DNA from: Desulfobacteraceae bacterium
GTDB lineage: Bacteria; Desulfobacterota; Desulfobacteria; Desulfobacterales; Desulfobacteraceae
NCBI GenBank assembly: GCA_016744295.1
Contig: JADGEQ010000004.1
Coordinates: forward strand, 155,912-219,911
Length of the DNA: 64,000 nucleotides
Direction: 5' to 3'
Shown: positions 55,350 through 63,519 of the stretch, one piece after another
Layout of the letters: each line of letters opens with the position of its first letter
Numbering within the stretch: the stretch's first letter is position 1
The notes under the pieces: model-generated
The model's database searches: none
The model's input: only the letters and a program-made list of their open reading frames with translations
What the model was told of the DNA's origin: nothing
Position numbers and translations under genes: made by a program

Positions 55350-55375
55350 CAAAATAAAAGAAAGGATACTTAAAA

Positions 55376-55783
55376 ATGAACACATCTGCTGCAGTGAAAA
55401 TTGATACTCCTAACAATCAGGATAACGCCCTTGAAGTATGGGGCATTGCGTCATCCATCGACATATATGAATGCGACCCGGAAAAAATCAGGAATCCCGG
55501 ATATATTAAACAATTTGTCGTGGACCTCTGTGATTTGATTGAGATGAAGCGGTTTGGAGAAACCCAGGTTGTTCATTTTGGAGAGGACGAAAAAGTGGCT
55601 GGCTTTTCCATGGTCCAGCTGATTGAGACTTCACTGATTTCAGCTCATTTTGCAAATCTTACCAATGCCACCTACCTGGATGTGTTCAGCTGCAAGGCCT
55701 ATGATCCTTCTGTGGTTCAGGAATTCTCCCAGAATTACTTCGGCGGTGTCTGGTCACGTATAAATGTAACCCATAGAAAATAG
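55376..55783 (+). CDS. SpeD-like protein (diverged S-adenosylmethionine decarboxylase family)
   Basis: A 135-residue protein with the SpeD fold pattern. In classical AdoMet decarboxylase the chain cuts itself in front of a serine within 'AESHISIH', giving a pyruvoyl cofactor. Here the region reads 'IETSLISAH': the candidate pyruvoyl residue Ser86 is kept, but Glu before it is Thr and the His after it is Leu. The catalytic cysteine is conserved ('LDVFSCKA', Cys106). Some SpeD relatives are known to act on ornithine or arginine rather than AdoMet, so a different substrate is plausible; loss of activity is the other possibility. AAAGGATA precedes the ATG. No spermidine synthase gene is nearby. 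Confidence 0.72.
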   Translation: MNTSAAVKIDTPNNQDNALEVWGIASSIDIYECDPEKIRNPGYIKQFVVDLCDLIEMKRFGETQVVHFGEDEKVAGFSMVQLIETSLISAHFANLTNATYLDVFSCKAYDPSVVQEFSQNYFGGVWSRINVTHRK

Positions 55784-55791
55784 AGTGTAAT

Positions 55792-56754
55792 ATGAAACTC
55801 AAGGTCTATACAGATAATGCGAACTGCCAAAAACTTTGGGAGACGTTTTGGCCTGGAAAGGTGCTTTTTGATCTCTGGCAGATCAGAGCCTGTTTCCACG
55901 ATGAGTTCCAAAGGCCGCTGCGATTCCAGACTGTTGAATCAAAAGGCCAGATAGTGGGACTGCTTCCTTTATGCTGGTGTGAAGAATCCGGTCAATATGT
56001 GTTTTTCCCCGGGGAAACCTGGCAGGGCAAGACCTGGATAGAACAAAACAGGATCATCGCAAAAGACAAAGAAATTTTTCAGATGCTGATCCAGGCAGTG
56101 CCGGGGCCTTTGCACCTCAGATACCTTATCCCGACCCCATTGCTGGAAACCCTGGACCAGGCTGAAGAGGATGAAAAAGGATACCATTTTTATCCCGGTC
56201 TCTACGATGATACCTTTGAAAATTATTGGTTGGGTTTTTCAAGCAAGTCCAGGAAGAAAATCAAAAAAGAGATAGCTGCCTTTGAAATGGCTGGGGTGAA
56301 TTTCCGGTTTAATGAACTGGATGATATTGGAGAATTGTTCCGGCTCAACACAACTTGCTTTTTTACCAAGTCCTATTTTCATGATTCAAGGTTCCATGCT
56401 GCATTTAAGCGGCTTGCATCTCTGCTCAAAGAGATGGGACTGCTGAGGATGACCACCATACGCATTGGCGGGGAAGTGGCTGCTGTGGATATGGGAGCGG
56501 TTTGCAACAATACCTACACCCTGCTTGCCGGTGGAACTAACCCCCATTTTAAAGGGGTGGCAAAGCTGATCAACCTCCACCATATTGAGTGGGCCTGCCA
56601 AAAGAGAATAGGCACTGTAGATTTTCTTTGTGGAGATTTCAACTGGAAGGAACGGTTTCACCTTACCCCAAGACCCTTGTACCAGATTAATGAAAATCAA
56701 AGTCAAAGCAATGCAAAAAAAATTGAGAGCCATGAAGAACGCATCTGTGCATAA
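55792..56754 (+). CDS. GNAT-fold acyl/aminoacyltransferase (BioF2/FemAB-like)
   Basis: A 320-residue protein with two GNAT-like halves, as in the BioF2-like (acetyltransf_6) and FemAB families that transfer acyl or aminoacyl groups. Useful landmarks are 'FSSKSRKKIKKEI' (about 150), the substrate-side 'TIRIGGEVAAVDMGAVCNN' and the cofactor-side 'LAGGTNPHFKGVAKLINLHH'. No membrane helix is seen. It begins nine bases after the SpeD-like gene and overlaps the ATP-grasp gene, so it is translationally coupled to it. The acyl donor (acyl-CoA or charged tRNA) is not known. Confidence 0.78.
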   Translation: MKLKVYTDNANCQKLWETFWPGKVLFDLWQIRACFHDEFQRPLRFQTVESKGQIVGLLPLCWCEESGQYVFFPGETWQGKTWIEQNRIIAKDKEIFQMLIQAVPGPLHLRYLIPTPLLETLDQAEEDEKGYHFYPGLYDDTFENYWLGFSSKSRKKIKKEIAAFEMAGVNFRFNELDDIGELFRLNTTCFFTKSYFHDSRFHAAFKRLASLLKEMGLLRMTTIRIGGEVAAVDMGAVCNNTYTLLAGGTNPHFKGVAKLINLHHIEWACQKRIGTVDFLCGDFNWKERFHLTPRPLYQINENQSQSNAKKIESHEERICA

Positions 56755-58015
56755 TAAAAACCGAGTGCTGGTTGTGGGCACAACACCGGATTATATCCAC
56801 TGGATACGGCAAACTTATCCGGACCGGGCTATATTTGTTACAGATCCCAGGGCAAGGAAAGAGGCATTCGAGCCAATACCTTCTGCCAATGAGGAAATTC
56901 TGGTGGAACTGGACAGTGAAAAAGCAGTTCTGAAATCGCTTTTTTCACATTTGGAAAACCATGGTCAGATCATCACCGGTATTGCCTGTTTTGACTGTGA
57001 ATCACTGGAACTGGCTTCAGTTATTGCCTCTGAATTTGCCCTGGATTTTGTCAGTGTTGAAACTGTTCGTAACTGCCGGGACAAGTTTGTGTCCAAAAAG
57101 ATCTGGCAGGAGAACAAAATCCTATGCCCCAGGACCAGTCCTGTGAAAGCTTTGGAAGATGTCCTTTCATTTCTCCATGAATGCCGGAACGATATTGTGC
57201 TTAAACCTTTCTACGGCAGCGGTAGTGAACTGGTATTCAGATGCCGGACCCAAAAAGAGTGCGAGGACTATTTTTATACCATCCAGAATGGGCTCAGTAA
57301 AAGGCAGTCAAATCCCATCTTCAAACAGCAGTCTTCCACCGAGCATCTGATGCTGGCAGAGGAATTTGTGTCAGGGCCTGAATACAGTTGTGACATATAT
57401 ATCGACTGGGATGGGATCTCTATTATCAGGGTAGCCAAAAAAATTAAGCCGTCAAACCAGCCTTTTGGAACGGTTTACGGCTATATTCTTCCGGCGGCCC
57501 TGCCCACAGGTGTGGATGAAGTCGTGTTTGAAAATACACTGCTGAAAAGCGCCAGGGTGCTTGGCGTTAACAGGGGTATCTGTATGGTTGATTTTGTTAT
57601 CAGCAACCACCAGGCAAGCCTCATCGAATTGACCCCCCGCCCTGGGGGCGATTGTCTGCCGGCACTGCTGAAAGCTGCCGGCGACCTGGATATTATCGGA
57701 ATGACCTTGGACGTTGCTGAAAAAAAGGCTGTCAAATTGAATGGAACAATAGGTTTTCCTCCCCATATCGGGTTGAGGATTCATGCCCATAAGGCCGGGA
57801 TCTTAAAAGGGTTTAATACGGATGAACTGACAGCTGAAAAACGAATTAAAAACATCAAGTACATTCGGGAACCCGGCCATTGCATTACCATGCCTCCGGC
57901 AGACTATGACTCGTGGCTCCTGGGGCATATGATCATAAAACCAGAACAGCAAAAACACCTGGAAGCCCAGGGCCTTTTGATAGGGAGACGATTGAAAGTG
58001 GAAATAGCCCCATGA
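56732..58015 (+). CDS. ATP-grasp carboxylate-amine ligase
   Basis: About 427 residues from the ATG at 56732, which has GAGAG upstream (ATGs at 56690 and 56711 are in-frame alternatives). An N-terminal Rossmann-like pre-ATP-grasp domain ('RVLVVGTTPDYIHWI') precedes the ATP-grasp fold: 'DIVLKPFYGSGSELV' for nucleotide binding, 'LAEEFVSGPEYSCDIY', and the metal-binding 'LIELTPRPGGDCLPALL'. Such enzymes form an amide or peptide bond through an acyl-phosphate. It overlaps the GNAT gene and shares an ATGA overlap with the decarboxylase. Similarity to the carboxylate-amine ligases of dipeptide and LysX-type pathways is by fold only. Confidence 0.87.
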   Translation: MKNASVHNKNRVLVVGTTPDYIHWIRQTYPDRAIFVTDPRARKEAFEPIPSANEEILVELDSEKAVLKSLFSHLENHGQIITGIACFDCESLELASVIASEFALDFVSVETVRNCRDKFVSKKIWQENKILCPRTSPVKALEDVLSFLHECRNDIVLKPFYGSGSELVFRCRTQKECEDYFYTIQNGLSKRQSNPIFKQQSSTEHLMLAEEFVSGPEYSCDIYIDWDGISIIRVAKKIKPSNQPFGTVYGYILPAALPTGVDEVVFENTLLKSARVLGVNRGICMVDFVISNHQASLIELTPRPGGDCLPALLKAAGDLDIIGMTLDVAEKKAVKLNGTIGFPPHIGLRIHAHKAGILKGFNTDELTAEKRIKNIKYIREPGHCITMPPADYDSWLLGHMIIKPEQQKHLEAQGLLIGRRLKVEIAP

Positions 58016-59265
58016 CACCTGCACACGAAAAACAGATACCGCTATTGTCCAAGACGTATTTAAGGGAATTTGTGAACGGATTTCTTAACCGCAGGTTGTT
58101 TTTCAGCGATCTGGTTCACAAGTTCGGTTCTCCCCTTTATGTTCTGGAGGAAGCAGTTTTAAAGCAGCGGGCCCGACAGTTTAAAACTGCCATGAATAAA
58201 CGACTGCCGGACTGTGGATTCTATTTTGCCATGAAAAGCAACAACCTGCCCCAGGTTTCCAGGGTTCTTCTGGATCAGGGATTCGGTTTGGACGTATCTA
58301 GCGGAATGGAGCTTTCGGCAGCGCTTCTCCTTGGCACTGACCAGATCATCTTCTCTGGTCCAGGCAAAACCCGAACTGAGCTTGAACTGGCTGTCGGCAA
58401 CAGCGAAAAGGTGACGGTGCTACTGGACAGTGAGGGGGAATTGCGCCGACTTTCTGCCATTGCTAAAGAGAAGAACAAAAAGGTTCATGTGGGGTTACGA
58501 TTGAACACCAACCCTGAAGGCTTGTGGCGCAAATTCGGTATCCTTTTGGATGAACTGGGACCTTTATACGATAAGATCAGTGGATCATCCCATCTTATTT
58601 TTTTAGGACTGCAGTTTCACTCCTCATGGAACCTTGACCCTGAGCGGCAGGCCGTCTTTATCGAAACCTTGGGAGGTTTTCTGAAAATAATGCCGGACCA
58701 GTTTTTTGAGGATCTTAAGTTCATTGATATCGGCGGGGGATACTGGCCATCCCAGGGTGAGTGGCTGGTTTCTGATCAGCCTTTAGCCCACTATTGTATC
58801 CCGGCAGCACCCATTGAAGCATTTGCAGACTGCTTGGCCCAGTCACTGGAAACACATATTTTCCCGCTGACCCAGTGCCGGGTCTGTTTTGAACCGGGGC
58901 GCTGGATCTGCAATGATGCCATGCATATCCTCATGCAGGTGGTGGACTGCAAAACTGAGGATTTGGTCATAACAGATGCCGGGACCAACACCATCGGCTG
59001 GGAACGGTTTGAAACCGATTACTTCCCGGTGATGAATCTAACCCAGGCCATGCCGGAAGAAAGAGCCTGTCATATCCTGGGATCATTGTGCACCCCCCAT
59101 GATGTATGGGGGTACGCATACTTTGGAAAAGGGATATCTGAAGGGGATGTTTTGATGATACCCACCCAGGGCGCATATACTTACAGCCTGAAGCAAAGTT
59201 TCATTAAACCCCTGCCACGGACAATTGTGGTGGAAGAAATAGGCAGCCCCTATTGTTTAGACTGA
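58012..59265 (+). CDS. Fold-III PLP-dependent decarboxylase (ODC/LysA-like)
   Basis: A 417-residue alanine-racemase-fold enzyme of the ornithine/diaminopimelate/carboxynorspermidine decarboxylase group. The PLP lysine is Lys75 in 'FYFAMKSNN'. Phosphate binding is by 'FIDIGGGYWPS' and 'FEPGRWI', and the catalytic Cys-Asp pair from the other subunit is 'LCTPHDVWGY'. The ATG at 58012 overlaps the previous stop as ATGA. The substrate-specificity helix does not match one type clearly enough to name it, so the acid decarboxylated (ornithine, diaminopimelate, a ligated conjugate) is open. AGGAGG for the next gene follows its stop. Confidence 0.85.
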   Translation: MTPAHEKQIPLLSKTYLREFVNGFLNRRLFFSDLVHKFGSPLYVLEEAVLKQRARQFKTAMNKRLPDCGFYFAMKSNNLPQVSRVLLDQGFGLDVSSGMELSAALLLGTDQIIFSGPGKTRTELELAVGNSEKVTVLLDSEGELRRLSAIAKEKNKKVHVGLRLNTNPEGLWRKFGILLDELGPLYDKISGSSHLIFLGLQFHSSWNLDPERQAVFIETLGGFLKIMPDQFFEDLKFIDIGGGYWPSQGEWLVSDQPLAHYCIPAAPIEAFADCLAQSLETHIFPLTQCRVCFEPGRWICNDAMHILMQVVDCKTEDLVITDAGTNTIGWERFETDYFPVMNLTQAMPEERACHILGSLCTPHDVWGYAYFGKGISEGDVLMIPTQGAYTYSLKQSFIKPLPRTIVVEEIGSPYCLD

Positions 59266-59281
59266 AGTAAAGGAGGAAACC

Positions 59282-59431
59282 ATGACGTATGATTTCTGTT
59301 TAGGCTGCGGTGTCCTGCTGGGACCCCACGCGTATCAGTGTCCGGTGTGCGGATTCATTAACGGGTTTGATGACGAAGGGGAGCTCATTCTTAATGATGA
59401 GTTCCTCCTGGAGGACGACTACCTGGATTGA
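59282..59431 (+). CDS. 49-residue acidic zinc-ribbon mini-protein
   Basis: A tiny gene preceded by a perfect AAAGGAGG and translationally placed 16 bases after the decarboxylase. Two CxxC knuckles, Cys6/Cys9 ('CLGCG') and Cys20/Cys23 ('CPVCG'), form one zinc ribbon. The remainder is strongly acidic: nine of the last nineteen residues are Asp or Glu, ending 'LLEDDYLD'. Size, single ribbon and acidic tail recall LysW-type amino-group carrier proteins, which work with ATP-grasp ligases. The LysW C-terminal EDWGE is missing, so this is analogy, not homology. A rubredoxin-like or chaperone role is an alternative. Confidence 0.8.
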   Translation: MTYDFCLGCGVLLGPHAYQCPVCGFINGFDDEGELILNDEFLLEDDYLD

Positions 59432-59476
59432 TTGGGTTCAACTAAAAATCTGATGTAGTAGAAAAGGGAGGGGATC

Positions 59477-59836
59477 ATGAATGAGGAACAATTGGAGTAC
59501 TTTAAAAAGATTCTTGAGGGGCAGCTGAAAAAGCTTTTGGTTCAATCCGGCCATATGGTTTCTGAACTGGTGTCACAGAATTCCCATGAGATTGAATATC
59601 TGGATCAGGTCTCAGTTCATACAGATCATGTAATGAAACTGCGGATCAAGTCCAGGGAAAGCTATTTAATTAAAAAGATAGTCAATGCTCTTGAAAGAGT
59701 TGAGGCTAAAACATTCGGCATCTGCGAAGTTTGTGAGGAAGAGATTGCCTTTCGCAGGCTTGTGGCCAGGCCTGTTGCCACAAAATGTATCTTCTGTAAA
59801 ACTAAAGAAGAACTATTTGAACGGTTGGTAGGCTGA
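59477..59836 (+). CDS. DksA/TraR-family zinc-finger protein
   Basis: A 119-residue protein. An N-terminal coiled coil (about 5-75) precedes the C4 zinc finger 'CEVCEE' ... 'CIFCKTK', with 'IAFRRLVARPVATKC' between, as in DksA. Proteins of this family insert a coiled coil into the RNA polymerase secondary channel and tune transcription. The coiled-coil tip of DksA normally carries two Asp residues (DxxDxA); I see none in the corresponding place, so function may differ. GGGAGGGG precedes the ATG. It is the seventh gene of the operon. Confidence 0.87.
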   Translation: MNEEQLEYFKKILEGQLKKLLVQSGHMVSELVSQNSHEIEYLDQVSVHTDHVMKLRIKSRESYLIKKIVNALERVEAKTFGICEVCEEEIAFRRLVARPVATKCIFCKTKEELFERLVG

Positions 59837-59862
59837 AAGAAAGGTGCCTTGAGGTAAACCAA

Positions 59863-61101
59863 ATGAATAAAACAGAACAGAATACTCTATTTGCGCCTCT
59901 GGAAAAAACTGAACTATCTAAAAACGTCACCAAGACCGTAACGGATGACACCTTAAGAATTATCGGCTATGATATAGCAAGAGGGATTGCCATCTTGACA
60001 ATGTTGATAATTAATTTTAAAGGGGTTTTGTCAGTATACGATTCCAACCCTCAATGGCTTTCCGATGTAATCAATTTTTTGGATAGAAGAGCCGCAATTG
60101 TTTTGGTGATGGTTTCGGGGATCGGATTGACGCTTTTATTGAAAGCCTCGGATACAAATAATTGCCTTCAGGCTCGAGTGAGCAAACAGGGCATACTTTT
60201 GAATAGAGCATTCTTTCTTTTTATTTCGGGATATTTATTATCCATCATTTGGTCTGGAGATATCCTTCATTTTTATGCTATTTTTATATGCCTCGGCATT
60301 GTTCTATCGCCATGTTCAAATAAATTTCTTGCGATTACAGCGTCGTTGATATGGATGGCAAGCTTTATTCAATTTTTTGAAATTTCAGACCATCTGCAAT
60401 CAGGTTTTGGTAGAGGTATCTTCATAGATCAACTAATTGACATATTTTTTACCGGGTATTATCCAGTCTTTCCATGGGCGACTTTTTTTATCCTTGGCAT
60501 GCTTTTGGGCAGATTAAAATTATGTGACAAACAACATAGAAGAATGTTTTTATTAAGTGGATTGGCCATTTATATATCATCTGAACTGATTTCCAAATTT
60601 TTCACAGCTGTTGCATTGTTCCTTTCTTCAGAGCCTGAAATTGCAACTGCACCCTTGGGGCAGTTTTCTTTGGGGTTAATGTGGCTAACAAGTATAGATT
60701 TAACTGTGCCAACACCACTTTCAGTTATATCAGGGATTGGAACTGGTATCACAGTTATTATGGTGAGTATCTCTATATCAACGGAGAAAAATGCGTATTG
60801 GACAAAATATATCATTATAGCTGGCAGAAATACACTGACACTTTATATTACTCACATCATATTTTTAATACTTATGGTCTTCCTATTTAATATCTCAGAT
60901 GAAACTAATTTACCACTTATCAGCCTAAGCGCATTTCTTTTTTTCTTCATGTATATAACGCTGATATCGTTTTGGCTGAAAAACCATAAAAAGGGCCCTT
61001 TTGAATTGCTGATGCGCAAATTTTCCGTTAGCAATCTAATTCTTGAAAAACAAAAATATTTACGGAGAATCAGACATGAAAATCAAAGAGGGCAGACTTA
61101 A
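59863..61101 (+). CDS. Multi-pass membrane acyltransferase (DUF418/DUF1624-like)
   Basis: A 412-residue membrane protein with about ten helices. The opening 'IGYDIARGIAILTMLIINF' carries the Asp-Arg-Gly motif found in the heparan-alpha-glucosaminide N-acetyltransferase-like, OpgC and DUF418 (YeiB) families, which acylate an extracytoplasmic acceptor with acyl-CoA from inside. A basic C-terminal tail ends the protein. It begins 26 bases after the DksA-like gene. It may acylate or export the product of the cluster; the exact family among these related groups is not certain. Confidence 0.75.
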   Translation: MNKTEQNTLFAPLEKTELSKNVTKTVTDDTLRIIGYDIARGIAILTMLIINFKGVLSVYDSNPQWLSDVINFLDRRAAIVLVMVSGIGLTLLLKASDTNNCLQARVSKQGILLNRAFFLFISGYLLSIIWSGDILHFYAIFICLGIVLSPCSNKFLAITASLIWMASFIQFFEISDHLQSGFGRGIFIDQLIDIFFTGYYPVFPWATFFILGMLLGRLKLCDKQHRRMFLLSGLAIYISSELISKFFTAVALFLSSEPEIATAPLGQFSLGLMWLTSIDLTVPTPLSVISGIGTGITVIMVSISISTEKNAYWTKYIIIAGRNTLTLYITHIIFLILMVFLFNISDETNLPLISLSAFLFFFMYITLISFWLKNHKKGPFELLMRKFSVSNLILEKQKYLRRIRHENQRGQT

Positions 61102-61158
61102 AAAAAATTATACTTTTGGTTCAGGGAGACGTGTTAATTTTAAACAAATTTTGAATAA

Positions 61159-61341
61159 CTTCATGGACGAAATCCTATATATCAGGTCGATTTTTCAGCA
61201 GTGTTTTATATCAGGACTAACACATATCGAGACCACCCCATTGGCATTCTGGAAGGGGACTTCGCATACATTAATAGGACAAATTTGCTCATGTCCTTTC
61301 CCATGAAAACCTATTACGAGAAAACAGGATTTATTCTTTGA
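61159..61341 (+). pseudogene. Remnant of a coding sequence ending in a GNAT-like tail
   Basis: After a TAA at 61156, 60 codons stay open and read like protein, ending 'MSFPMKTYYEKTGFIL'. 'YYEKTGFIL' is the typical last strand of a GNAT acetyltransferase. There is no start codon or ribosome site in a sensible position. Other frames over the same bases look random. I read it as the eroded 3' end of an acetyltransferase gene, with moderate doubt. Confidence 0.4.
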
Positions 61342-61370
61342 AAATTTTAATAAAAATGCCCGGAATTTAA

Positions 61371-61493
61371 CCTAAAATATTCGGGTTAACTCAGCACTGA
61401 AATGGTTCAGTTTTTGGGGACCACCGGAGTTTGCCTTTATGAAGCAGGGACTCTCCGGGTTGGCGATTGATCCCGAACTCGCGTGGTTCTATT
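61371..61493 (+). pseudogene. Second short coding remnant before the GNAT-nitrilase gene
   Basis: About 40 open codons in another frame, ending 'FAFMKQGLSGLAIDPELAW' and two more residues, with stop at about 61491. The residue choice is protein-like, but there is no start codon. It overlaps a weak hairpin (ACTGAA/TTCAGT, 61396-61411) followed by TTTT. It could be the end of a lost gene, or chance. Confidence 0.3.
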
Positions 61494-61516
61494 AAAACGA
61501 TAGCAAAAGGTGATGC

Positions 61517-63055
61517 ATGACAACGATTGAAACAGATGACTCGATCCACAAACTTGAAACCCGAAATCTCCGGATGTCAGACTACGAAGATGTGAAAGCC
61601 ATTATGGAGAGTGCCTATGCAGGTATGGGTGGTTCCTGGAACAAGAACCAGTATGCAACCCTCATGTCCATCTGCCCCCAGGCTCAGATTTGTATTGACG
61701 ACAAAGGGGCTGTAGTGGCAGCGGCGTTGACACTTATCATCGATTACTCGAATCTGGAACAGAATCATTCCTACGAGGATATTGTTTCAGATGGTCGATT
61801 TGAAGGTCATGACCCTGATGGGGACTACCTGTACGGGATTGACCTTTTTGTTCGTAAAGACTATCGGGGAATGCGTCTGGGACGGCGTCTTTACGATGCT
61901 AGGAAAGAACTATGTGAGAAGATGAACCTCAAGGGCATCATCGTTGGAGGCCGGATTCCCGGGTATGAAAAGCATCACAAGGAGCTGACACCGGGGCAAT
62001 ATATGGAGAAAGTAAAAAACCGTGAGATTATCGATCCGGTTCTAACGTTTCAGCTATCCAATGATTTTCATCCGAAACGCGTAATCCGCAATTATATTCC
62101 CGAGGATGATGCATCCAGAAGCTATGCTGTTTTTCTGGAATGGAACAATATTTTTTACCAGGCAAAAAAAAAGCATGTCTGGGGACGAAAGTCCAATGTC
62201 CGTTTGGGAATGGTCCAATGGCAGATGAGACAGTTTAGTTCCGTGGAAGACCTTCTGCAACAAGTTGAATTTTTTGTAGATACCGTGTCTGGATACAATG
62301 CGGACCTGCTGTTGTTGCCGGAATTGTTCAATGCGCCACTCATATCACGCTACGATCAGGACGATCCACCCATGGCCATGAGGCATCTTTCGGGGTATAC
62401 GGAACGATTGAGAACTCAGATATTGCAGATGGCCATCAGTTACAACATCAATATCGTGGCCGGAAGTCTTCCTGAGAGTATTGATAACAAACTGTATAAC
62501 GTGTCGTTCCTATGCCGCCGTGATGGGACATGGGATGCCCAATACAAACTCCATATTACCCCTGACGAATCGGAGTCCTGGGGTCTCCAGGGAGGAGATG
62601 AGCTGAAAATATTTGATACAGACATTGGAAAAATCGGTATTCTCATCTGTTATGATGTGGAGTTTCCTGAACTTTCCCGGCTATTGGCCGAACGGGGGAT
62701 GAAAATTCTCTTGGTCCCATTCTGGACAGACACTAAAAATGGGTATCTTCGAATTCGCAGATGTGCTCAGGCCCGGGCCATCGAAAATGAGTGTTATGTT
62801 GCCATATCAGGAAGTGTCGGTAATTTGCCCAAGGTGGTGAATATGGACATTCAGTATTCCCAGTCCGCCATTTTCACACCCTCTGATTTTGCCTTTCCCC
62901 ATGATGCCATTGCCGCCGAGGCTACGCCCAATACTGAGATGACTCTGATTGCCGATGTTGATCTGGATCTGCTAAAAGAACTTAGAAAACATGGCAGTGT
63001 AAGAAATCTCGAAAGTCGCAGGAGTGATCTGTATACAATTGACTGGATTAAATAA
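61517..63055 (+). CDS. Bifunctional GNAT acetyltransferase-nitrilase fusion
   Basis: A 512-residue two-domain enzyme. Residues 10-215 are a GNAT domain ('LFVRKDYRGMRLGRRLYDAR' covers the acetyl-CoA loop). Residues 225-510 are a carbon-nitrogen hydrolase domain with the catalytic Glu in 'LLLPELFNAP', Lys in 'AQYKLHITPDE' and Cys in 'ILICYDVEFPEL'. Such fusions are known in many bacteria; the nitrilase part cleaves or makes amides. Neighbouring genes suggest an amide such as an acylated or carbamoylated amine as substrate. AAAAGGTG precedes the ATG. It may have its own transcript, since the decayed segment lies upstream. Confidence 0.9.
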   Translation: MTTIETDDSIHKLETRNLRMSDYEDVKAIMESAYAGMGGSWNKNQYATLMSICPQAQICIDDKGAVVAAALTLIIDYSNLEQNHSYEDIVSDGRFEGHDPDGDYLYGIDLFVRKDYRGMRLGRRLYDARKELCEKMNLKGIIVGGRIPGYEKHHKELTPGQYMEKVKNREIIDPVLTFQLSNDFHPKRVIRNYIPEDDASRSYAVFLEWNNIFYQAKKKHVWGRKSNVRLGMVQWQMRQFSSVEDLLQQVEFFVDTVSGYNADLLLLPELFNAPLISRYDQDDPPMAMRHLSGYTERLRTQILQMAISYNINIVAGSLPESIDNKLYNVSFLCRRDGTWDAQYKLHITPDESESWGLQGGDELKIFDTDIGKIGILICYDVEFPELSRLLAERGMKILLVPFWTDTKNGYLRIRRCAQARAIENECYVAISGSVGNLPKVVNMDIQYSQSAIFTPSDFAFPHDAIAAEATPNTEMTLIADVDLDLLKELRKHGSVRNLESRRSDLYTIDWIK

Positions 63056-63132
63056 AATGGCGGCGTATACATGACCATTCATGGTTAATAGTTATAGAAG
63101 GTTCTCAGTGATGGCGATGCCAAAATCAAGCA

Positions 63133-63519
63133 TTAAGAAAAATCGTCCAGTTCTTCTTCCTCTCCAAGTTCCATACCAAAAGCTTTTGAACCTTTCTCAA
63201 AGTCGTCGTCATATATCTCAGGGATATCATCATCGTTAGAATAACTGTCATCAATAAATACCAGGTCTTCACTTTCCTCAACAATAGTGATGATAACTTC
63301 TTTCAAGTTTCTTTTAAAACTCTCTGAAAAGTCTCCTTCTGAATCAGGCCAGAACTCAATTTCTTCATCATACTCATCGATCAAATCATATATATCTGAG
63401 ACAAAGCTTGGGTCCTCCAAGTTTTTGCCATATGATTCAATAATATCTTTATAAAGATCATAAAGTTCGAATTCTTCAACAGCATCCTGGATTGTGAATT
63501 TCTTTGCCATTATCAACAT
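63133..63519 (-). CDS. Small, strongly acidic protein of unknown function
   Basis: Up to 128 residues; an internal ATG at 63510 is equally likely as start. There are many Asp and Glu residues, with runs such as 'DDDIPEIYDDDFEKG' and a tail 'GEEEELDDFS'. No cysteine, signal or membrane helix. It is convergent with the GNAT-nitrilase gene. The basic 50-residue protein at the other end of the cluster has the opposite charge, but a partnership is speculation. I do not recognise a family. Confidence 0.6.
   Translation of the reverse strand: MLIMAKKFTIQDAVEEFELYDLYKDIIESYGKNLEDPSFVSDIYDLIDEYDEEIEFWPDSEGDFSESFKRNLKEVIITIVEESEDLVFIDDSYSNDDDIPEIYDDDFEKGSKAFGMELGEEEELDDFS

Noticed and set aside
55136..55375. 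SAM or polyamine riboswitch in front of the SpeD-like gene
   Set aside because: The leader is short and contains the 50-residue gene; no riboswitch-like stem arrangement was recognised.
55197..59431. Classical RiPP cluster (precursor peptide plus modifying enzymes)
   Set aside because: No radical-SAM, YcaO, lanthionine or leader-binding domain is present, and neither small protein looks like a leader-core precursor. A carrier or small-molecule pathway explains the enzymes better.
59282..59431. Direct assignment of the mini-protein as LysW
   Set aside because: The EDWGE C-terminus and the other lysine/arginine (LysX/LysZ/LysY/LysJ/LysK) genes are missing, so only an analogy is claimed.
61043..61306. 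87-codon open frame after the membrane acyltransferase
   Set aside because: Its sequence is not protein-like, and a different frame over the same bases (61159-61341) gives the GNAT-like tail; I treat the region as decayed.
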